Below, in pieces: positions 34,070 through 44,736 of a stretch of 64,000 nt of DNA. Made by a program: the position numbers and the translations under genes. Under the pieces are notes generated by a model. The model was not told where the DNA came from. It did not search any database and was given only the letters and a program-made list of their open reading frames with translations. Within the stretch, counting starts at the first letter, position 1. Every line of letters starts with the position of its first letter. The stretch is from Dichetophora obliterata (Eukaryota; Arthropoda; Insecta; Diptera; Sciomyzidae): assembly GCA_963920525.1 (NCBI GenBank), contig OY986435.1, positions 179,336,266 to 179,400,265 on the forward strand. The letters run 5' to 3'.

Positions 34070-36760
34070 ATATATGATTAGTACTTCACAGATCTCCCCC
34101 CATCTATTTCCTAAAAGAAGCCTAAAACAATTTTTTTTTTTTCATTTTCTTATTTTAATATCACCAATTTTTCACCTATTCCGTTTGGGATCGGTGGATT
34201 TGAGAAAATAAATTTTTAATCACCCTAATGTCCATCCAACCTATAGTACTTTCTGGGGGCCCTATATATTTTTTTGCGAGTCCAAAACTTCGAATCAGAC
34301 GTCTACAAAGCTCTATGGAAGCCGAGTCGAAGCTTCAACTGTGAAATCCTCAAATTTCTTGAACAGCACGATAAAAATTAACACATTGTAATGAGAATAT
34401 TTTTAGTTATTATTCAGCAGTTTTCAAATGTACCTGTCAAACAAACAAACAGAAAATTATTTTTATTAATATAGCTGTAGCAGCAACATAGTAATTTAAA
34501 AAAAAAAAAAACAAAATATAAAAAACCACTCCGAGAAAAAGGTTGCTTCTAGGCTATAATACATTAAATGAACTTTATTATTCAAAATATTGCTGACAGC
34601 TATAGTGTTTTTAAAGTATTTAGCAGCTGCGAAGATCTTCTAACAGGCATAAAAAATTAAAATTGTCGTTAAAGAGTTTATAAAATGCTTCAGGAGTGGC
34701 TTTTTTTCAAAAACACTTGTTTAGTAGTTGTAAAACATTCTTTTATTAGGTCTCATTAAAGGTTGTGCTTGTCTTAACAAGGTTTTTAGCTTTAAGGATG
34801 CAGCATAGTAAATCTATGTAGCTTGAAAGATTGCAAATATCTCATCTAGATTATTTATTTTGCTCTCTTATTTTAGTTCCTTTGGTTCCTTTGGTGATGC
34901 CTTAAGTGTACCTTATTCTTCTTCAACTTAGTTTACAGCTATGTTGAGTTTTTTAGTACAAAATAGTTACGTGCAAACTCAAATAATAACCGTCAACTGC
35001 TCTGGTTATTAACCCACTTTAAATTTAGTTTTTTTTTTCTTTAGCTCAGAGTTCTTAGTTCTCAGATTTATAATTATAAGATATAACTGTTAAAATACTA
35101 ACATATAATTGGTAACTTATATAACTTTCTTCGTGAGAAGCTGTTTGGTAGTGAGCTTACTTACCCAGGTAAAGATTTGAGTAAATTTATTCAAACACAA
35201 GATAACTTCGTTTCTTTCCGGTTGTGCGTAAGCATTTATTATTTGTTAGCCTTTTTTTTTTGTTAGCTCATACATATAATTATACATGTCTGCTGAAGCT
35301 AAGCTAAGGTCAATACACTCAATATAAAGATAAATTATTTATTTTAAAATAGCAGTTTTTTGGAAAATATCCCACAAACATTTGTTTTTTGTTCAATCAT
35401 TTCAAGTTCATATTTTGCAGGAAAGCATATTAATCGATTAACTCACATTGCCATTATATAGTTTGTTTTTTTATTTTATTGAAGTTCTTTTTCCTAAGAT
35501 GCCTGTGATTTCCTAAAAGATGCCTGTAATTTCCTCTACAAAGGAAGTGTGAAGGTTGCTCATTGATACCCTGCAAAATTTCATAAAAAATTGTTATTTT
35601 ACTGGTATTCACTGAATTCTAAGGAATTTAGTCATAAGATTAGTTAAACTGTATTTTTTCAACAGTTGCAAAAATCATGTTTATCGCTGGCAGTCGAAAA
35701 TTTCAATTATATAAAAACCTGCATAGTTTTTATGTTTATCCAAACTTACATTAAAACCTCTAAATTTACATGGCACATAAAACCATAATATTCTCATTTT
35801 TATAACACTGAAGTCAGCCTTTCAAATAAAAAATGTTAATTATAATTAAGAAGAAAATTTATAATTAAAATTACCACACTTGAAACTGTATGAATATTAC
35901 TTTGAAACCCAAGCTTACTAAAAAATTAAAGTAATCACATTTTGAAATGTATACGGTTTTGTTTTTAAACCTGAAAGTAACTTGAAAATTTTTGAGCATA
36001 CATTTAAAATTTGTGGGGCTCGCTTATAAGCCTGTAATATTTAATTTTTCACTCTCTCTTGCTCTATATTTTGAACTTTTTGGTTTTCTTTTTAAACTTA
36101 AAAGTTATATTTAAACACTTCTGTTACCTCAAGGTCATGTGTATGTCGTGTGTATTTTGTGTTTTATTTAATCATACTTCTTGAAAGAAAAAATATTTAA
36201 CAATTCCTTTTTCTGATATCCAACAATTTCAAAACAGTTACAGAGTCCTCAAAACATGTTTCGAGCGAGGCCAAAAGTAAGGGATGCCATCCTTTGATAC
36301 CAAAAACCAGTTTTTGTCTGACAGAAATAATGCAGCTTACCATCCAAAGCTTTGAATTCTAAGTTCAATAAAGGATGTAAAAATTACCCCACAAATGTTT
36401 CTTTTATTTATATAATTGCTAACTTGGTAGATTCTAGCCCGAAAGGTCAGTGTTAGATACATCGAGACTTGCAAAAATTTCCTAAAAGTTGGATATAGTA
36501 AAGAAGTTTGGCCGGTATGGGTTAAAAGAAAGTCTAAGAGTTAAGTGTTTGATACTAAAAGATGCGTTATGCATTGATGAAAATTGATGTAGAACATTCA
36601 AATATCGTATTGACTTTAGTACAATGAAATAACATTCTCCTGATTAAAATCCAAATAAACTTCACGAGTATATTTTGTGACTCCATGTGGGAGAATTAGG
36701 GTTAAAGTATTTGAATTAAAAATCAGAGTAAAATAAAAATTTAACTTTAATAACACTTCG
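34070..36760. other. No gene recognised
   Basis: AT-rich sequence. One small tandem duplication, AGATGCCTGTGATTTCCTAAA at 35498 repeated with one change, is visible. No transposon ends were paired. Confidence 0.45.
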
Positions 36761-36761
36761 A

Positions 36762-37443
36762 CAGGGACCGTAACGGTTAAAACATGACTTTTATTTTTTG
36801 GATCAAAAACATAAGTTCAAATTTGATTTAAATTTTTTTTTATCAAAAAGAAAAGTTAGAGTTTGACTTTTAATTTTCAATCAAAAATAAAAGTTAAAAT
36901 TTTACTTTTACTTTTCCGATCAAAAATAGAGAAAAAAATTTGACAGATCTATTTCCGATTATCTATTATAAAACTTTAAATTTTCAAAGCAATGAATAGA
37001 GTGTATTTTTTTATTCTTTTACAACTATATTCGTAACATTTTTGCACAAAGATAAAAACATTGCTATCGATCTTCATATCGTCGCATTGCATCGCTTAGT
37101 TGCTTATCATAGCACATTCTGTTTTTATTTATTTCGCAAACGACTGGCACAGCGACTGCAAGTAGATGATATAGGAATTAAAAAATGACTATTGCTTTTG
37201 ATCGAAAAAATATCAGTAAAATTTTAACTTTTATATTTGATCAAAAAAATTAGAGTCAAATTTTAACTTTTATTTTTGATCAAAAAAATAAAAGTCATAT
37301 TCTAACTTATATTTTGGATTGAAAAAATAAAAGTATAATTTCAACTTTTATTTCTGACCAAAAAAATAAAAGTCAAATTTAAACTTTTATATTTGATCAA
37401 AAAAATATAAGTCAAATTTTATTATTAGTCAAAACATAACGAT
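36762..37443. mobile_element. Element with flanking GATC-palindrome tandem units
   Basis: Begins CAGGGACCGTAACGGTTAAA (hAT-style CAG start). On both sides of a unique core (about 36960-37195) stand units of roughly 45 bp of the form AAGTCAAATTTTAACTTTTA then TTTTTGATCAAAAAAATA: four units on the left, five or six on the right, each with a TTTGATCAAA palindrome. The right end AATCGTTATGTTTTGAC (inverted) is a decayed counterpart. Non-coding; classification uncertain. Confidence 0.55.
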
Positions 37444-37449
37444 TATTTA

Positions 37450-38180
37450 TTAACTTCTTTAAAAAAATCAGATAAGTTAAAATCATTAAAGATTATTATT
37501 TATTACCTAACAAGCATCACATTGCTATATTCAAATATCGAATAGACTTACTCTTTCCATTTGACTTTTTTCGAATTTCGAAAGTAACTGTTATTTTTAT
37601 AGGAAAAAACTTTTTCCTATAAAAATATATTTGAATTTTAACCCTTTCAATTTTATAACTAATCCAATAAGATAAAATGATTTTGTGTATTTACATCTAT
37701 TTATTTCGGTCAATTTTTGAAGTGAAAACTTCTTTAGGCGCGTTGAACGATTTTGGTAGAGGGTAAATCTTTGGTTTGCGTCATTGTATTTTTCCGAGTA
37801 ACTCTCGTCATCAATACAGACAGCAAAGATAACAAAATAGGAATCTTAGAAAACATAAGCAAGCAACCAACAATAAGTTCCTCTGGTGACGCATCGTTCT
37901 TTCCCTTCCCTTTGCTCCGCTGCAAAACATTAGCTGCGATCCCGTGGCACTAGATCAGATCAAATCTCAGTAAAACAACGTTACTTCAACTTTATGTCAA
38001 TTTGTCATCAAAGACTTGAAACAGCTGTTTTAAGAGCAAAAACAAAAGAAAACAATAATACCAAAACGCCCATTGAGCGGCGAAACGTAAAAATAGGAAA
38101 ATGAATAGTTATTTAGATTTGCCAACTATGTTCATTTTAATAAAAAATTCTTGAAACTTGGCAGCATTTTAACTGTGCGC
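37450..38180. other. No gene recognised
   Basis: Open stretches on both strands at 37734-37953 overlap each other and show no motif. The patch at 37900-37960 is slightly richer in GC. Nothing else. Confidence 0.4.
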
Positions 38181-39314
38181 TTAGACCGCCTTTTCGAACG
38201 AGGTTTCTTTCGTTCGTTAGCTCAGCTTAAACACTTTGCCCGAACCAACAGTGTTCGCTAAAAATTTATCGCGAACGATGTTTGCCCGGTGTAAACAGTA
38301 AATAAGGGCGAACGAATGTAGATTCCTTCGTTCGCTCTGATCGAACACACTTCGATCTTTTTGGGCGAATCCGGTGTTGCGCTGTGTTTAAAAACAGAAA
38401 AGTAGCAAATAGGAGTAGCTTAAGAGAATAATTTATGAAAAGTATTAAAATATGTAGTAATTTATGTTTTTTAAAGTGTTCTGTTAATTTTCGCTGCAAT
38501 ATAATTGTGTTGTGTCAAGGACCAAATTAAGTTTTTTAAGCGGAAAACACCCTATATTTAAAGTTTCATTTTAAAGCAACTGTTTATTTGAGGTTTATTC
38601 TTTTTAATAATAACTATATAACTTTTAATGAAAATTTTGTGTTTATGGATAGCAAATATTATTTAATATAGCAGGAGTCCGCAATAGAGCTTGCTTACAT
38701 AAAATAAATATTTTAGGTTCTGCTAAAATTTTTTGAGTTTTTTTTTAATCGAAGATTTTAGAAAAATGTGGATATTAATCAAAATGGTAGTTGAAAATTC
38801 GATTTGTGACTAAAAGCAATTCTTTGAAGTTATAACACAAAAAGTATTCCTCTAAAATAAAAATCGAACGACTAAAAGTACCAATTGTATTTGCTTAATA
38901 AGTGCATACAATTTGGTAGCAATTTTTATTTTATTGACTTAAAATTTACGAAATTTATTGACACGAAAAATGTGAAAACATTTAATTTTTGTTTGTTTAA
39001 GAACTTAAATGGGCCCTTAAGTTAAACACACGTCTTTTCTATAATAACTTATACGAGTAATATATTGTTATGGAGTGGCAAGCCATTTGTTGTTGAAAAA
39101 CGGAGTATAAGTTATAGTACTTATATAAAAATAAGGAGTTATCAACCCTGCATTTATTGATGTTCGGCCAAATGCACAAATTGCTGTTTACACCGCCTGA
39201 ACGTACAAGATGGCGGCCAATGTTTGTTCGCGATTGATGTTCGTGCGGTCTTAACGAAAAATTTATTGCAATAAATTGATCGCGATAAATTTTTCGTTCG
39301 TATAGGCGGTCTAA
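38181..39314. mobile_element. Inverted-repeat element, TTAGACCGCC ends
   Basis: TTAGACCGCCTTTTCGAACG (38181) pairs with the right end, inverted TTAGACCGCCTATACGAACG (39314). Subterminal shared blocks include AAAAATTTATCGCGA and GTGTAAACAG. The borders could be read as TA duplications. About 1.13 kb, no coding motif; a non-autonomous DNA element. Confidence 0.75.
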
Positions 39315-39438
39315 AACAACAGTAAGATCAGAAATAGAGCTAGAAAACGAGCTGGTTTTAATTTTTGTTTTTGTTTTGTGAATAAAATAGATCCGCGTTC
39401 TAGATCAACGAACACGGGAATGCAGCTATTGAATGTTA

Positions 39439-39898
39439 AGGCCCAGTTATAATAGACGTAACGTAATGTAGTGAAATGTCACTGCAGCAGTGTGTTCTGT
39501 CACTTACACTTTCAATCAATACTTTTCTTATACAAGTGATTATAATAGAAGTAACGTAATGTAACGGGACGTAAAGATCCGTTGGATTTCGATTTCCACG
39601 TTACTTTACATTACGTCTATTCAAAGAACAACTAAACATTGAGGTTAAATTCGATTATTGCGCTATTTTATATTGTTGAACTACGCTTTTTGTTGAGTTT
39701 TCGTTATTAATGTGATAGTTTTATGTATCCACAGCTATGGAGGACGAAGATTTAATTGTATTTGTACAGGAACGTGCAATTATTTACGACAAACAACTGC
39801 CTGGCTACTGCCTATTATAATTGCTACAACGTTTTCTTACATTACGTCCCGTCACGATGACAGTTGACAACATTTAGTTTAGTTGTCATTTAGGGCCT
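39439..39898 (+). mobile_element. PIF/Harbinger-like element with TTA duplications
   Basis: AGGCCC at 39439 and GGGCCT at 39898 are bordered directly by TTA on each side (39436-39438, 39899-39901), the 3-bp target type of PIF/Harbinger. Internal repeated blocks read ACGTAATGTAACGGGACGTA in both orientations. 460 bp. The remnant of a MADF-type protein at 39737 agrees with this class, since Harbinger elements carry a Myb/MADF accessory gene. Confidence 0.6.
39737..39820 (+). pseudogene. MADF-domain N-terminal fragment
   Basis: ATG at 39737 opens MEDEDLIVFVQERAIIYDKQ then LPGYCL before a stop. The pattern L-I-x-x-V-x-x-R-x-x-I/L-Y/W-D is the start of a MADF (Myb/SANT-like in ADF) DNA-binding domain, which is normally about 80 residues; only the first third is present. 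In Harbinger transposons such proteins help the transposase reach the nucleus and the ends. Here it survives as a scrap inside a deleted element. Confidence 0.5.
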
Positions 39899-40116
39899 TT
39901 AGTGTTTTTTTTCAACGTATATGTAGAGCTAGCTGTAGCTAAAATGAAATAAGTTTGCAATTTTTCATATTTGTATTTTGTTGACTGGTCGTGAAGTCTC
40001 TTTTAATGCCTCCACTTGAGATCTTGCTACCAGACAAACAAAAAAACATAGCAAGCAAAGTGCTGTTTATTTTCCGCCGCCAATTCGGTTCATTCCCTCT
40101 AACGTTGCGCAACCGA

Positions 40117-40668
40117 AAGAATGGCCAAATTAAACAAGGTAGTGTTAGGGCAGAGAGCTGGTGACCGTCAAACTGTCAAAACGAAGTTGACATTTCATAC
40201 AAAATCTGCAACCAATGAGAATGCAATATGAAAGCAAGAATTGGAAAATATATCAAAATGGATGAGTTTGATACTGCTCTTCTCTGTTCATCGTTGTAGT
40301 AGATTTGCTTGGTAATTGTTGTTGTAAATGTATTTTAGTTCAGCAACAGATCTGCATATACATTGACAGAAAAACAGTAAATATCCTTCATGATTTCTTT
40401 ATGAAGGAACGGTTTGTCCGCAGATAAACTTATTGATGGTTGCTTGCTGCCATAGTAGAATTAGACAAGGTAGTGTTAGGGCTGAATGTGTTCTCTTTCT
40501 AAGTGACCATAACTGTCAAACTCATTTATTTTGATATATTTTCCAATTCTTGCTTTCATATTGCATTCTCATTGGTTGCAGATTTTGTATGAAATGTCAA
40601 CTTCGTTTTGACAGTTTCGGTCACCGGCTCTCTGCCCTAACACTACCTTGTTTAATTTGGCCATTCTT
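40117..40668. mobile_element. Foldback element, arms about 153 bp
   Basis: The arm 40117-40271 is nearly identical, inverted, to 40516-40668 (for example AAGAATGGCCAAATTAAACA, AGGTAGTGTTAGGGC, GTTGACATTTCATACAAAAT). A further short copy of AAGGTAGTGTTAGGGC lies in the loop at 40467. The low divergence suggests a recent insertion into the left arm of the larger inverted repeat. Confidence 0.8.
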
Positions 40669-40929
40669 GCTGCATTGGCTGAGCGTCTGGTAGGCAATAT
40701 CCAGGAGCGTGTGTCTGAGTTTCATGACCAACATAAAAACTTTTGCAGTTTTATAAATGTCGCCAGCATATTCTCTGACTGGGATCATGGTATAATAAGT
40801 AATAGGTAGGAGTGACATTTCGTGTTTCGACCATCGAATGTCAAGCAAAAGAAAACAAAATAGAGAACGTGTGAAACACACATTGGCCGTATTCAGAGGA
40901 GTCACCTGCTGTGAATGGATCATTTAATA

Positions 40930-41411
40930 GGGGGGTTCACATGGTCCTACATGATGTTGTCACGCCTGGTAGGACAAGCCTCGTATTTGACCGTTCGAAC
41001 GCTCGATACAGCCGACTGACAACATGTTGGCTTGAATTTGAAATTTTTCAAATTCAAGGTTTGATGAGCAGCCATTCTACCAATGTGAACACGTGTTGGA
41101 CGAGCACGCCAAGCATCGCCATTTAAAAACTAATGGCGGAGACAAGATACCATAAAAAGTTAAGTGTACAAAAATAGAAATGCAAGAAATAAAGCATAAA
41201 AAGTGTATTTGGCTACTGGTAGTAGTACAGCCAGTAGTACAAAAATGTTGGTAGTATAGCAGCTGCCAAATCTACGACATGTTGTCTGCACGAAATTTTT
41301 TAGCCAAATGAGGTTTGATAGCATGTGTGATCGTTTGGCCGCTAAGAAAAATTAACAGTTATTCACCCATCACGCCAGGCATGACAACATGTAGGATCAT
41401 GTGAACACCGC
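40930..41411. mobile_element. TA-flanked inverted-repeat element, 482 bp
   Basis: GGGGGGTTCACATGGTCCTA (40930) pairs with the right end, inverted GCGGTGTTCACATGATCCTA (41411). Both borders are TA. The match extends through ACATG and TGTTGTCACGCCTGG-like sequence. Non-coding. The TA target suggests a Tc1/mariner-type or similar MITE. Confidence 0.65.
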
Positions 41412-42092
41412 TAATTGCAAAGGTTTCTCACTCAAATTAAAAAAAAAAACAGTTGCCAACTATTGACTCCGCTGAAAGCTGCCAATGTGTGTGACACACG
41501 TACTTTATATTGTTTTCTTTCGTTAGAAATTCGATGGTCGCAGCTCGTGAAAAAATAAGTAGTTGCCAAGGCTACCTAATAATCATGAGTATCATCGTCC
41601 AAAATTTTTTGTTTCTTATTTCAGCTACCATAAGCCAATATTATCTTTTCTAAGAATATAATGCAATGATTAATGACGCAAACAGTGAAAATAATGTAAA
41701 TGAAATTCAATGAAATGTATGTTAATACAAATTTTATGTATGTGTAAATTATTATATATTTAAAGTGTATATTAATTATTTCAATAAGTTTAATTTATAT
41801 TTTTGTTTATGTTTTACTTTGTCTTTTATATTAAAACCCATAATTTAAAATAAAATGAAGTGATGAAAGATGAAAATAATGTGCATTCATGATGAACCGG
41901 ATGTACGGATGAACCGAATCGGGGGCAGAAAATAAACTACACTTTGCTTGCTATGTTTTCTGTTTTCTTTGTAGCAAGATCTCAAATGCCGGCATTAAAA
42001 GAGACTTCATGACCCATCAAACAAAGTATATATAAACAAAAATTTATTTTATTTTAGTAGCTACAGCTTTACATATACATACATTGAAAGAA

Positions 42093-43253
42093 AAAATTAA
42101 ATATCCTTTTTGAGGATTATTTTTCATTCAATAGTGCTCCCTGTATTTAATTTTTATATCAACAACATTCAATTTAAATGTAATTATATAGTTTGGTGTA
42201 ATTATAAAATAAAAATGCTATCTGAATAAAAAATATTTTGAAAGAAATAATCAAAGGTTGAGGGGGTGAGACTATAAAATTTTTTTCCGATTAGCATGAA
42301 AATTCTTATATAGCAGTAAGGCGGTCCGTGGTAGGACAAAGTCTTCCAGGGAATACTAATATTTTACATATATGTTTTCGCTTCGGTCGGCAGTCCCCTC
42401 ACTGCTATACTTTTCTTTTTACGTCTTGTAAAAATATTTTCCACCTTTTTGCGAATATAATTTTTTGGCAGATAATAGTTTTATTTTAGTGTTGCCATTG
42501 CGTAAACTAAAAAAGTTAGTGTAAAAAGGGTTTTATTTAGCCAGTATTACTGCAAAATTTTGAAAATTATGTGGGACAAATGTGTCCCTTATGCGTGAAA
42601 GGGTTATTTATGTATATTATTTTCATACATTGTAATGACGTTACTCTATAAAATAAAAATAGCAAATACTCGATTTTTTGCATTTACAAAACGTCACGAA
42701 GGTGGGCCGGTAAGGGTTAAAAAATGTTAAGGGTTTTAAATGCAACATTTTTTGTTCATCCATTTGCAGCTTTTAATCACTAAGGAACTTTGATGAGTTA
42801 GAAGAAGGACCTGTATAGAAAACCTTATTAGAGGATGACGGCTTACATTCAGTGCTGTTGCTTCGTTTTCAACCGATCGATTTCTTTCAAATTTTGCAAA
42901 GTAATGTTTTATGAGCCAAGGAGTTATTTTAAAAAATTTAGTTATTTAGTTTAATTATTTAAATAGTTATTTAAAAAAAATAACTATAAGGGTAATCCAC
43001 TACATAAATTTGAGAAAAAATCACGGGAAAAGAATACCCTTAAAATCCTTTTTTTTCCTCTAACAGGGAAAATCTGTACAAACATTATTTAATCAAATCA
43101 GCCCACTCTATTGAGGATAATAAAAAATAATCCTTGGTTAATGTTTCCACTTCAATTGAAAAAGCTTAATTTGTTCTAATGCGATACTAACTTTCAAGAT
43201 ATTGCTATTGAAAAATCTGAGTACTTGTATTAATTCTGGTCAGAGGTGCTTAA
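42093..43253. other. No gene; small inverted repeat and foldback relative
   Basis: TATAGCAGTAAGGCGGTCC at 42311 and its imperfect inverse ending about 42406 form a mini-element of roughly 95 bp. The stretch 42860-43110 resembles the right arm of the 4.7-5.5 kb inverted repeat (TTCGTTTTC, GATCGATTT, CAAATTTTGCAAAG). GGTGGGCCGGTAAGGGTTAA at 42700 looks like a piggyBac-type tip without a partner. Confidence 0.45.
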
Positions 43254-43900
43254 GGCTAACACGACTGTATGTAAAGTCATAAAAAATAGTCATGTTTTTA
43301 GAACTTTTGTAAGCAAGGAAAAACAACTTATATGATATATACATACAGAGTTTTATTAAGAATATATTATATAATTTAAAAAAATGTTGTTTTTTAAATG
43401 GCGGAAAAAGAGCGTCTTTATTGCAGAGCCATTAAACTAGAGGTTTTTCGCGACTGGCAGCAAAGCTGCAGTAATTCTTGTGCTGGAATAAAAAGAAAAA
43501 ATTTTTTTTAATTATGAAATTTTAATCGAAAGAAATACAAAGGGAATTTTAGAAACATCGACTTTAATATATTTAATATATATTTATACACAAGAAACCA
43601 TCGAAATTACGTCAATACTAAGACAATTTTTGAGATATCAAAAAATCCAACGTATTTCAACGTAGATAAAATAACTATAAATAACTACGTGAAATTTGAA
43701 GTTGATCGGATAAAAACGATTTGAGTTGTGTTGCCAGCCGCGGAATTTAAAGGCTCTTCAATAATCGAAAATATTTTTTACATTATATAACATATGCTTA
43801 ATAAAAGCCTGTATGTATATTTTACATAAAATTTCTTTCCTTGCTTACAAAGTTCTAAAAGACATGACTTATTTTATGAACTCTACAGTGGTGTTAGCTC
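43254..43900. mobile_element. Foldback element, arms about 190 bp
   Basis: GGCTAACACGACTGTA (43254) pairs with inverted AGCTAACACCACTGTA (43900). The arms share TTAGAACTTTTGTAAGCAAG, ATATACATACA and TTTTATTAAG, down to about 43460 / 43725. The core has GACTGGCAGCAAAGC, faintly mirrored by CTGGCAACACAA. Non-coding. Confidence 0.75.
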
Positions 43901-44736
43901 TTTAATTGATATATATTACAACTAAAATATTAAGTATAAAAAAAACACTAACTGAAAAAATATTGTAAGAATTTTGAAAGAAAATTTAAGTTACTTGAAT
44001 ACTAAAAGTTTCTGTATGGAAATATTGTAAGACAATATCAGAAATATGCATGAAAAACAGAGTTACCTCTGATTTGATTACAAACATTTGCAATTTTTTG
44101 ATGCAGATAGAAAGATCTTTTTCCCGCCTATAGTTTCTGACAGTTTATTTTTTACAACTTATTTTCTATGAAGCATGAAGACGTCTCATGCTCTTCTATG
44201 AACATAGCTGAGAAAAATTTAAAAAGTTGTTACAAGCAGTTTTTATTTGTACTAATGAAAAATTAATGTTTTCAAAAAGTCGAAAATAAGCCCAATGAAC
44301 ATGATTTGAGTACGCCATCCTTTTAGGCATCTTTGGCTTGTGTAAGATCGATCGAAAAATGCAACTGTATCAAAAGCTTATTTTTTTGTTTTTGCTATAT
44401 ACTCAAGATCTATTGCCATATTGTACTAAACTGAGCTAAGAGGACAATTTTATAATAGCAAAAATTACCGTACTATCGCTAACGAAATATTTAGAATTAC
44501 CATTGCTTTTTTTTACATGCAATAACAATAGAGTTCAGCTACTACAGCTTTTTCACACTTTCTCCGCAATAGATCATTTTAAGAACCAATCCAATATCAT
44601 TGAAATAACTCAAAGATATCGACAAAAGTGGTCCAATAAAAAACCAAAAGGGAGAAAAATTTACCCACCATAATATGGGTTGGGCTCAGGGACAACACAA
44701 GACATAACAACTAACCATGCGTTTACATAGATCTAA
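43901..44736. other. No gene; includes 3' region of the LINE
   Basis: AT-rich sequence. The last stretch next to 44737 is the 3' untranslated part of the minus-strand LINE, but its end and any tail could not be fixed. Confidence 0.4.

Larger units (their letters stand above)
39906..42092. repeat. Large composite inverted repeat, nested foldbacks
   Basis: The left arm 39906-40100 is reverse-complementary to 41905-42092 (shared blocks GAAGTCTCTTTTAATGCC, GAGATCTTGCTAC, CATAGCAAGCAAAGTG). After a nested foldback (40117-40668), a second arm pair follows: 40828-40910 with 41455-41545 (CGACCATCGAAT, GAAAACAAWATA, ACACACATTGGC). A 482-bp element (40930-41411) occupies the centre. No transposase is visible. 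Confidence 0.65.

Noticed and set aside
42600..42719. piggyBac-like tip ending GGGCCGGTAAGGGTTAA
   Set aside because: No opposite CCCTTACC-type end with TTAA found; a similar solo phrase at about 36510 is also unpaired.
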